From CAYZEZ01 sp964477295 (lineage in GTDB: Bacteria > Bacteroidota > Bacteroidia > Bacteroidales > SM23-62): a stretch of DNA of 9,423 bases. The notes under the pieces were generated by a model. That model was given only the letters and a program-made list of their open reading frames with translations. It was not told the DNA's origin and did no database searches. The DNA is taken from contig CAYZEZ010000199.1 of NCBI GenBank assembly GCA_964477295.1, positions 1 through 9,423 of the forward strand, written 5' to 3'. Each line of letters opens with the position of its first letter. The stretch's first letter is position 1. A program made the position numbers and the translations under genes. Positions 1 to 6,107 of the stretch are shown here, one piece after another.

Positions 1-1982
1 TTTAAATTCCAGACTTTCATTTCCTGTACAACAATATCTTCGTCATTGTTGAATAAGCTGATGTTTAATTGCTTACTTAAGTTCTCGTTAATGTATACAG
101 CCGCCTGGCGATCATTTGCAAAAACTTCGACCAGGTTTTTATCAATGAAAATCCGAAGGGTGAGATCTTCCCCGTCCCTGAGTTTAAAAGGGGGATTAAT
201 TTTACCAATCGAGAGCGTTTCCCGACCGGTGCCTGCAACAATACGTAACATTTTATCTTCCATCAGGTCTATCCCAAACTCATTGGAAGCCGGAGCACTG
301 AAGGTAATTTTTATCTCGAGGGTATTAATGGTGGGTTCAGGGAGCGGGTAAATGGTATTTTTATTCAATACGATGTCTTCCATCAACCACTCATCACCCC
401 GGAGTATCTCTAATTCCTTCAAGGGTTTGATCCTGAGTGTATGATCATCCGGTAGCTCCAGCTCTCTTGGCAGGGACTGGATCCCGGTAGGATTATTATC
501 AGATATGATCCATGCCCACATAACCCGACGGCCATCTTCTGTAAGTACTGACTCGGGTGCAAAGAAGGTGATGGGCGGATCATCCTCGTTCCAGTTCATC
601 AGGGCATGATATTCAGGCAAATATTTTTCATCTTTGAAGTCGCCCAGGAAATACCGGCATCCTAACCGGTGGCTGATGCATAAAAGCATCCATTTGTCTC
701 CAATTTGAAACATGTTGGCACACGAGATATCTTCTTTCCTGGTGCATCCAATATCCCCGGGATAACCTTCATGTAGCAGCTTGCCAATGTGCAGCCAGTT
801 TTTCAGGTCCTTTGATTTCATTAGTTCAGGATCTTTTCCACCAGAAATAGCATAATAGGTGTCATTATTGAACCAGCAGTCAGGGTCCCAGTAATCCTTA
901 AAATCAGCTTTCTCACCATTTTCCTCCAATGGCAATATTGGTTCAGGACCTGACCATTCATCCAGGTTGTCATCCAGGGCATAGGCCAGTTGGTTATATC
1001 CTGAACCAAAGCCATGATAGATAATTACCGGTTGTCCTTCCCTGGTATAAAAGCCTGTTCCGCTAAACATTCCATGGCCGGTAATGGGCGGAGTCAGGAC
1101 CGTTGGATGCCATTTCCAGTGAACCAGGTCTTCACTCGAGATATGAGCAAAGGAGAAGCCATACGGGATGTCATAAATATAATGCAGATGGTAATGGTTT
1201 TTATAGAAGAATGCTGCATTCGGATCGCCTGGAACAGCAATTCCGGGTCCGGGGTGAGCCAGGTGGAAGGCAGGCCAGTCATCGGGTGGATCGTCAGGCC
1301 AGGTTGGTATTTGCGGAACATAATCCCGGGTGGCTATCAAATGCCCCCATTTTTTAATAATAAGTTTTCCGTCTTTCAGTATGGCATCCTTATATTCCCC
1401 CATATTGAAGGTTGTAAATCGCCCGGTGCGTTCAATGATCTCATCCCCTTCGAAATCCCACCAGGCATATGGTTCGATGTCTGAGGGTTTGTTTGGTTCA
1501 AGCTTTTTAAGCTCCTCCGGGCCAAGGGCTGAACTGTAGATGCGAGCATCCTCAATGGCCACAGAGATGTACCCCTCGCCACTAAGATGGGTTGGCCCGA
1601 ACACCACAAAATTGGTATTGCCGGTCAGCAGGTCAATATTACCTGTTGTATATGACGTTTGGAGTCCGCCATTGCGGTAAATACTGATCTTCGAACCTTT
1701 ATATACAATTGCCAGTTGTTCGAAATCCTTGTCGTTGACCGGTACATTAACATCTTCACCGGTCCTGTTAAAATCCTCACTTCCGGCCATCCATGACCCT
1801 GCGAAGTCCTTATACAGGCATATCCCGTCGAATTGATCATCATCCTGGATAGTTAGGACCGACCCGTTTTCAGTTGCTGTTTCATCCAGGGCAACCCAGG
1901 ATACCAGGGTTTTGTCTGTATTTAATTTCTGAACATTACATCCTGAAAGAAAAACAAGTAATACAAAAAGAATTGTTCTCAT
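1..1982 (-). CDS. GH32-like surface lipoprotein glycosidase with N-terminal LamG-like domain (3' end beyond window)
   Basis: One uninterrupted frame runs from ATG at 1982 to the left edge (660 codons, no stop, so the C-terminus lies outside). Residues 1-15 are a lipoprotein signal with lipobox LSGC (Cys15), implying outer-membrane or surface anchoring. Residues about 27-165 resemble a LamG/concanavalin-like domain, ending in the typical IEDARIYSSALGPEEL. Residues about 225-500 look like the GH32 five-bladed propeller: HLAHPGPG then PGDPNAAFF (Asp253, position of the WMNDPNG nucleophile), YWDPDCW (Asp366, position of the RDP motif), KEDISCANMF (Glu417 or nearby, position of the EC motif), and FFAPES followed by DGRRVMWAW. 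The C-terminal part carries FIDKNLVEVFAND (Glu619), typical of the GH32 beta-sandwich. GH32 enzymes hydrolyse beta-fructosides such as levan, inulin or sucrose. The RDP Arg is Trp here and the EC motif is altered, so the true substrate is uncertain. The fold assignment is strong and the exact activity weak. Confidence 0.88.
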   Translation of the reverse strand, partial: MRTILFVLLVFLSGCNVQKLNTDKTLVSWVALDETATENGSVLTIQDDDQFDGICLYKDFAGSWMAGSEDFNRTGEDVNVPVNDKDFEQLAIVYKGSKISIYRNGGLQTSYTTGNIDLLTGNTNFVVFGPTHLSGEGYISVAIEDARIYSSALGPEELKKLEPNKPSDIEPYAWWDFEGDEIIERTGRFTTFNMGEYKDAILKDGKLIIKKWGHLIATRDYVPQIPTWPDDPPDDWPAFHLAHPGPGIAVPGDPNAAFFYKNHYHLHYIYDIPYGFSFAHISSEDLVHWKWHPTVLTPPITGHGMFSGTGFYTREGQPVIIYHGFGSGYNQLAYALDDNLDEWSGPEPILPLEENGEKADFKDYWDPDCWFNNDTYYAISGGKDPELMKSKDLKNWLHIGKLLHEGYPGDIGCTRKEDISCANMFQIGDKWMLLCISHRLGCRYFLGDFKDEKYLPEYHALMNWNEDDPPITFFAPESVLTEDGRRVMWAWIISDNNPTGIQSLPRELELPDDHTLRIKPLKELEILRGDEWLMEDIVLNKNTIYPLPEPTINTLEIKITFSAPASNEFGIDLMEDKMLRIVAGTGRETLSIGKINPPFKLRDGEDLTLRIFIDKNLVEVFANDRQAAVYINENLSKQLNISLFNNDEDIVVQEMKVWNL

Positions 1983-2337
1983 ATTGAAGCTTAAATTAAC
2001 TTTTACCATACTGGTACATCTTCCTATGATTCCTGTTTCCTTTCTCATCTGTATAAAAGATGGACTGATTCAGTGTATCACATATATCGTTATTGCGTTA
2101 GGTATGGATTGAATAATGATCCAAATAGAAAACCAGTTGTCAATGCAAAAAAAGATTTACCGGGAAAAAATGCATGAAATGTCCAATATAATATTTTCAT
2201 TATTATCGCAAAGGTAAGTTACACGAGGCCAGTTAATTAAATTAAACAATTACGAGTGAGAGAAATATTAAATTTTTGAGAAAGGCTCCAATACGGGATT
2301 TGTCATGTTTTGAGAAGCTAAATCGTGCCATAGTATA
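1983..2337. other. Intergenic region upstream of the GH32 gene
   Basis: This 355-bp AT-rich stretch separates the GH32 gene from the stop of the acidic-protein gene, both on the minus strand. I see no credible gene, tRNA or strong terminator hairpin. The only signal I can support is a TAnnTTTG match on the minus strand at 2209-2216. If it is used, the GH32 mRNA would have a leader of a little over 200 nt. I recognise no riboswitch in that leader. Confidence 0.6.
2209..2216 (-). promoter_or_regulatory. Candidate Bacteroidota -7 promoter element for the GH32 gene
   Basis: The minus strand reads TACCTTTG, a full match to the Bacteroidota sigma consensus TAnnTTTG, and is followed by CGATAATAATG. 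No clear TTG (-33) lies about 19-21 bp upstream. It points toward the GH32 gene but sits 227 bp from the ATG. The eight-base match alone could occur by chance. Confidence 0.42.
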
Positions 2338-3210
2338 TCAGGAATCTGCACCTGTATCTGGCAGAATACTAATGATATCATTTATTTTTGATGCAAATTT
2401 ATCCTTTAAGTTCGCATGCACTGCCTGTGCTTTATCTGCATTATCAAGACCTTCTGCCAGGCGGGCAAACTCTTTTTCCATTTCAGGCAAGATGCGTTTA
2501 ACTTTGAGCCCCATTTCATTTATCCTGACAATGTCTTCCTCATTGGGCTCCATAAATGATTCATCGGTGAGTATTTTCAGCTCTTCATGAATATATTCAA
2601 GTTCATCTGCCAGTGTTTGTTCAAGAGGTTCTGTATTCAGTTCTGCCATTGTGGGTGCTTCGTACAATTCGTATAATAATTCTGTGGAATCCGGATCCTC
2701 GCTGTTATATCCTCCGCTTTGTTCTGCCTCCCATTCATCACCAGCAAAATCTTTCATGCCGTCAGCTATATTTTCCATCTCACCTGCCATTTCCTGTGCG
2801 GCCCCTTCAAAGGCATCAATGACGCCTCCGAAAAGTTTATTCCTGATCTTTTCTCCATAGATTTCAAATTGGCTCATAATAGGTCCAATCATACTATCTA
2901 ACTCCGGTTCGAAGGTATCCATATAAGCCTCACCTCCCGGCAGATTCATCAGGCGCTGCATTTCAGTTTCGATTTCAGGGGGCATGTCCCAGTAACTATC
3001 ATCAAAGAATTTACTTGCATTTGTTTGAAGCTCGTCTTCAGGCATGGTTTCCATATTGTCGACGAATTCCTTTAGCTCATTCAAAGCAGATGTAAAGGAT
3101 TCCTCCATGACATCAAGGATAGTTTTCTTTGAGGCTTTAAGGTCATCAATAGTTTTTATTTGCTGAAGCCTGGCAACAATACTGCTGGTTATTTCTTCTC
3201 TGGTGCTCAT
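2338..3210 (-). CDS. Highly acidic helical protein of unknown function
   Basis: The protein is 290 residues. ATG at 3210 is preceded by AAAGG about 8 nt upstream, a plausible ribosome binding site. I do not recognise the family. By hand count it has 69 Asp/Glu and 24 Lys/Arg, giving a net charge near -45, and no cysteine. No signal peptide or membrane segment is visible, so it is probably cytoplasmic. It looks almost wholly alpha-helical, with coiled-coil-like stretches at about 1-60 and 190-275, and a Met/Glu/Ala-rich centre (about 130-165) with repeated EMxxEM-like spacing. The line EEDIVRINEMGLKVKRILPE and the C-terminal NADKAQAVHANLKDKFASK look like amphipathic helices. It lies 255 bp from the GH32 start, so an operon is possible but unsupported. 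Its low pI could suit a chaperone, scaffold or nucleic-acid mimic, which is speculation only. Confidence 0.8.
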   Translation of the reverse strand: MSTREEITSSIVARLQQIKTIDDLKASKKTILDVMEESFTSALNELKEFVDNMETMPEDELQTNASKFFDDSYWDMPPEIETEMQRLMNLPGGEAYMDTFEPELDSMIGPIMSQFEIYGEKIRNKLFGGVIDAFEGAAQEMAGEMENIADGMKDFAGDEWEAEQSGGYNSEDPDSTELLYELYEAPTMAELNTEPLEQTLADELEYIHEELKILTDESFMEPNEEDIVRINEMGLKVKRILPEMEKEFARLAEGLDNADKAQAVHANLKDKFASKINDIISILPDTGADS

Positions 3211-3390
3211 GATAATACCTTTAATTAATACAGAAGTGCAATTTAGAATAATTAATTGTACGAAAGAAATGGATTTATTTCATTAAGAGGCACAGGTTAG
3301 CAAAAAAAAATGAAATTTCAGGGGGGAAAAGCTTTTTTAGTTAAATATATGTTCTGAAAAAGAGTTGATTGGAGACAAAAAAGCCTCAGG

Positions 3391-3432
3391 GAATATCGAA
3401 CAATGAATTACGAACTCTGAATTATGAAGTAA
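3391..3432. repeat. Six seven-base units, each starting GA
   Basis: The plus strand reads GAATATC GAACAAT GAATTAC GAACTCT GAATTAT GAAGTAA, six consecutive heptamers in register with GA conserved and GAATTAY as the apparent core. It lies in the gap between the acidic-protein gene and the free-standing LysRS-tail gene, about 30 bp past the latter's stop. The periodicity is seen directly. Its function is unknown. Confidence 0.6.
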
Positions 3433-3461
3433 ATAAAATCAAAAATCGTTCATCGTTATTC

Positions 3462-3701
3462 TTAAATCTTAGAGAGCCACTTAGCCACAGTTTCCGGGCT
3501 CAATCCGGGCAAATCCAGCTTGTTCTTTTTCTTGTATCCGTTCAGATCATTGGCCAGTTTGCCGGGCTTTTCAACGGTCTTCAACTTCTCAATAGTTGTA
3601 TATCCTAATTTCTGCAATATCGGCACCCACTTCTTCGGAACCCCGATATCAATGTATTCCTGTTCATCGCTCACCGATCCCTGATCACTGATCTGTTTCA
3701 T
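3462..3701 (-). CDS. Free-standing copy of the LysRS C-terminal domain
   Basis: The protein is 79 residues from ATG at 3701. A TTG at 3737 would give 91 residues but has nothing else in its favour. From EYIDIGVPKKW to the end it matches the C-terminal domain of the lysS product in this window, at 54 of 62 residues, with mostly conservative changes (I/L, D/E, I/V, T/S, Y/F, K/E). Shared blocks include LQKLGYTTIEKL, VEKPGKLANDLNG and KKKNKLDLPGLSPETVA. The sequence looks like a small helical, helix-hairpin-helix-like module. The preceding QMKQ also parallels QMRQ at the end of LysRS class II motif 3, so the copied part seems to start just there. About two thirds of the nucleotide differences appear silent, so the sequence has evolved under protein constraint. 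It could be a functional small tRNA- or LysRS-binding protein, or a displaced lysS 3' end left by an insertion. No catalytic residues of LysRS are included. Confidence 0.72.
   Translation of the reverse strand: MKQISDQGSVSDEQEYIDIGVPKKWVPILQKLGYTTIEKLKTVEKPGKLANDLNGYKKKNKLDLPGLSPETVAKWLSKI
3484..3665 (-). repeat. Direct repeat copy A of the lysS 3' end
   Basis: This 182-bp segment aligns without gaps to 6127-6308 in the same orientation. I count about 32 mismatches by eye (about 82% identity). Similarity stops near the two stop codons on one side and in the heptamer-repeat linker on the other. The two copies bracket the barrel/caspase gene pair. Confidence 0.85.
3661..3695 (-). repeat. Five seven-base units inside the free-standing LysRS-tail gene
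   Basis: On the minus strand the units are CAGATCA GTGATCA GGGATCG GTGAGCG ATGAACA, followed by GGAATAC, which begins the conserved domain. They encode the linker QISDQGSVSDEQ. The period of seven is visible, but the units differ completely from those at the equivalent place in lysS. Confidence 0.6.
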
Positions 3702-3847
3702 TTGAGAAAATTGCAACTTTATTGACGGATGAAACAATGTTTGAAGTTTAGATATTTTTGATTCACAGAAGAATAAATGAAATTCGACAACTAAATCAAT
3801 ATTGATATGTCATAAAATAAAATATCAGAGAGTTGGAAACAATTTCA

Positions 3848-3855
3848 TAACTTTA
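3848..3855 (+). promoter_or_regulatory. Weak -7 promoter candidate for the barrel/caspase pair
   Basis: TAACTTTA matches seven of the eight positions of TAnnTTTG (the final G is A). It lies 45 bp before the ATG at 3901, a sensible leader length. A TTG occurs at 3833-3835, but the spacing is shorter than usual. The call is tentative. Confidence 0.28.
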
Positions 3856-3900
3856 GCATAACACATCTCAACTTATAATAGGGAAATACCCTGGATAGGC

Positions 3901-4803
3901 ATGAATACTTTTAATCTGTTTCGGGCAATGCTTCTTATGGTTCTGCTATTGACTCCGGTTAAAGGTTTTGCGCAGAGAATTGAAAATGTTCATCCTGAGG
4001 TAGACGGGAAAAAGATTCATATATTTTACGACCTGATTGGCATTGCAGCTGATCAGTCAGTTATTGTAAAAGTATTTATCTCGACGGATGGTGGCAAGAC
4101 GTATGGAGAACCCTTAAAGAGTGTTGCCGGAGATGTCGGAGTTGTTATTGGTCCGGGGAAAGACAGGAGTATCACATGGGATGTTTTTAAGGAAGTGGAC
4201 GAGCTGGTTAGTGTAAATGTTAAATTTAAGGTAACAGCGGATCTTCTTCAATCTGAACAAACCGTTCAGGCATCAGTGCGCAAATTCAAATTGGATGTGA
4301 ATGCCAATCTGGGATCGAAAAGTATTCTTGAATATCATTCATATGGTTTCAATCTTAAAGGGGCAATCTATTTAAAACAGTTAGGATTAGGGGTGAGAGG
4401 GGATTATTATAAGACTTTTCGTGAAAACATAAATTATCCAGTTTCTGGTACGAATTATCCGGATACAGGATATTATTGGGGATATGCCGGTGGAGCAATC
4501 ATTGAGTATGACTTCATCCGGGACACAAGGTATTCATTATACCCTTTTGTCTACCTAGGTCAGACAAAGATCCTGTATAAATATAATCAGGAATACAAAG
4601 AGGATGAATATTTTAAGTACAGTATATTCGGTTCACTGGGATTGGGATTTGATATCAATATTGTTAAGTTTTTGTACCTGGGAGTGGAACTCGAATATTA
4701 TTTATCTCCCTGGCTGGATATCGTTCCATCGGATAAACCTGATGAAGGATTAGATGGATTCAGTATTGGTTTTGCAGTAAAATTTGTCATAAATCCGGGT
4801 TAA
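3901..4803 (+). CDS. Exported protein with Ig-like domain and putative outer-membrane beta-barrel
   Basis: The protein is 300 residues. Residues 1-25 are a clear signal peptide (hydrophobic LLMVLLLTPVKG, cleavage likely after FAQ). Residues about 26-115 form a beta-rich, Ig/Fn3-like domain with IHIFYDLIG, VFISTDGGKTYGEPLKSV and ITWDVF. This pattern recalls N-terminal domains seen in many exported Bacteroidota proteins. Residues about 127-297 show alternating hydrophobic/polar strands rich in Tyr, Gly and Phe (GFNLKGAIYL, LGLGVRGDYY, SIFGSLGLGF, FLYLGVELEYYL, GFSIGFAVKFVI), as expected for a small barrel of about eight strands. It probably sits in the outer membrane with the Ig-like domain in the periplasm. 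Its stop overlaps the start of the caspase-like gene by 1 nt (TAATG), which implies coupled translation and a shared task. I do not recognise a named family, and the barrel assignment rests on strand pattern only. Confidence 0.83.
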   Translation: MNTFNLFRAMLLMVLLLTPVKGFAQRIENVHPEVDGKKIHIFYDLIGIAADQSVIVKVFISTDGGKTYGEPLKSVAGDVGVVIGPGKDRSITWDVFKEVDELVSVNVKFKVTADLLQSEQTVQASVRKFKLDVNANLGSKSILEYHSYGFNLKGAIYLKQLGLGVRGDYYKTFRENINYPVSGTNYPDTGYYWGYAGGAIIEYDFIRDTRYSLYPFVYLGQTKILYKYNQEYKEDEYFKYSIFGSLGLGFDINIVKFLYLGVELEYYLSPWLDIVPSDKPDEGLDGFSIGFAVKFVINPG

Positions 4804-5999
4804 TGTCGGCAATGAGCTTTCATAGATTAAGATTCATTGTACCATTCATGGTCCTGCTGGCCATAAACTTTTCTTCCCTTTGCCAGGTAGAAGGAGAGAG
4901 CGAAGTAACTACTATCATTATAAAGAAGCCCGCAACTTCCAAATCAGGCAATGATGATTCGGTCGGAAGAAATATCAGGGATATGGTTCCCCCGGAGATA
5001 AAAATTATTTCACCCCGGGTGGATACCTCCTTTACCGCACATGTTTCGGCATCAGATATCTATTTGGTTGGCAGGCTTACAGACGAGTCAGGTATTCAGT
5101 CACTCCGGATAAATGAAAAAATTATTGCCACGGATGAAAATGGTTTCTTCCAGGAAGCATATAACCTGGCAAATGGATTAAATGTTTTAAAGATTGACGC
5201 AACCGACAGATTATCAAATTCCTGCACCAAATTGCTTACCCTGATAAATATTCCTTCTAAGGAAAGCCGGGTAACTGCTGATGAAGTAAATTATGAAGGG
5301 GAAAATCACGGACTGATAATAGGAATAGATAACTATGATGATCCTGGCCTGGTTGACCTGGATAACCCTATTACGGATGCCACGTTGTTATACAGCACGT
5401 TGATCGGCAATTATATGTTCGATCCTGGAAATATCACACTGCTTAAAGACCCAACCAGGGCTGACATAATTAAAAAACTGGATGAATTAAGCTATAAGCT
5501 GACAGATCAAGATAATCTGCTTATATTCTATGCCGGACACGGATATTGGGATAAAGAAAAAGAAACCGGATTCTGGTTGCCGGCTAATGCTGAAAAGTTT
5601 TCTTCGGTGAACTGGATCCGGAACAGCACGATACAGGATTTTGTGGATGATATCAATACACGGCACACGTTATTAATCACCGATGCCTGCTTTGCCGGCT
5701 CAATATTTAAATCCAGGGGAGGATTCTCGGATGCTTCTGTTGCCGTGAACAAGCTGTATTCACTGGCCAGCCGGAAAGCTATGACAAGCGGAACACTGGA
5801 AGAAGTTCCTGACAGGAGTGTATTCCTTGAGTTTCTGTTGAAAAGACTTCTCGAAAATGAGAAAAAGTACCTGTCAGCCAGTGAGTTATTTAATAGTTTT
5901 CGCGAAGCTGTTCTGAATAACAGTCCCAATATCCCTCAATACGGTGTAATCCAGGATACAGGGGATGAGGGCGGAGATTTTATTTTTATTAAGCGATAA
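4803..5999 (+). CDS. Exported caspase-like cysteine protease (peptidase C14 family)
   Basis: The protein is 398 residues. ATG at 4803 overlaps the preceding stop by 1 nt, and a second ATG at codon 4 is an alternative start. Residues 8-27 form a hydrophobic signal (IVPFMVLLAINFSSLC). Cys27 is not in a good lipobox, so signal peptidase I cleavage is more likely. Residues about 62-150 are a beta-sandwich with PPEIKIISPR, YLVGRLTDESGI and NVLKIDATD, like the Ig-like domains that often precede bacterial caspases. Residues about 168-398 are the caspase-like domain: HGLIIGIDNYDD, then the catalytic His in FYAGHG (His246), then the nucleophile in LLITDACFAGS (Cys296). Both catalytic residues are present. 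C14 peptidases cut after Arg/Lys or Asp. The specificity cannot be read here, though the Asp at DDP/TDA positions may matter. Most bacterial caspase effectors work in the cytoplasm; this one should act in the periplasm or at the envelope with its barrel partner. Confidence 0.9.
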   Translation: MSAMSFHRLRFIVPFMVLLAINFSSLCQVEGESEVTTIIIKKPATSKSGNDDSVGRNIRDMVPPEIKIISPRVDTSFTAHVSASDIYLVGRLTDESGIQSLRINEKIIATDENGFFQEAYNLANGLNVLKIDATDRLSNSCTKLLTLINIPSKESRVTADEVNYEGENHGLIIGIDNYDDPGLVDLDNPITDATLLYSTLIGNYMFDPGNITLLKDPTRADIIKKLDELSYKLTDQDNLLIFYAGHGYWDKEKETGFWLPANAEKFSSVNWIRNSTIQDFVDDINTRHTLLITDACFAGSIFKSRGGFSDASVAVNKLYSLASRKAMTSGTLEEVPDRSVFLEFLLKRLLENEKKYLSASELFNSFREAVLNNSPNIPQYGVIQDTGDEGGDFIFIKR

Positions 6000-6107
6000 T
6001 TTCTGTTTTATCCGAACAACAGGTGCTTTGCTTTACCATAAGGGACAATAATGTAACAAAACAGGCCCTTCTCGAAGGATCAGCGCTTTTTTAATGTAGA
6101 GGAGTAA

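Noticed and set aside
1014..1484. Plus-strand open frame of 156 codons
   Set aside because: It is antisense to the core of the GH32 gene, has no family resemblance and odd composition.
1..1982. The left end looking like a decayed or frameshifted glycosidase with only short open frames
   Set aside because: One minus-strand frame is open from 1982 to the window edge, and the motifs at Asp253, Asp366, Glu417 and Glu619 all fall in that same frame. It lacks a stop only because the gene leaves the window.
3369..3608. Plus-strand open frame spanning the GA-led heptamer tract and the LysRS-tail copy
   Set aside because: It runs antisense through the conserved LysRS-tail coding sequence and has no independent support.
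5528..5929. Minus-strand open frame of 133 codons
   Set aside because: It is antisense to the caspase catalytic domain, whose His and Cys motifs are clearly the coding ones.
6067..6093. Possible terminator between the convergent caspase and lysS genes (CCTT CTCG AAGG, then a T run)
   Set aside because: The stem is only 4-5 bp and the T run is separated from it by about nine bases. It is too weak to call.
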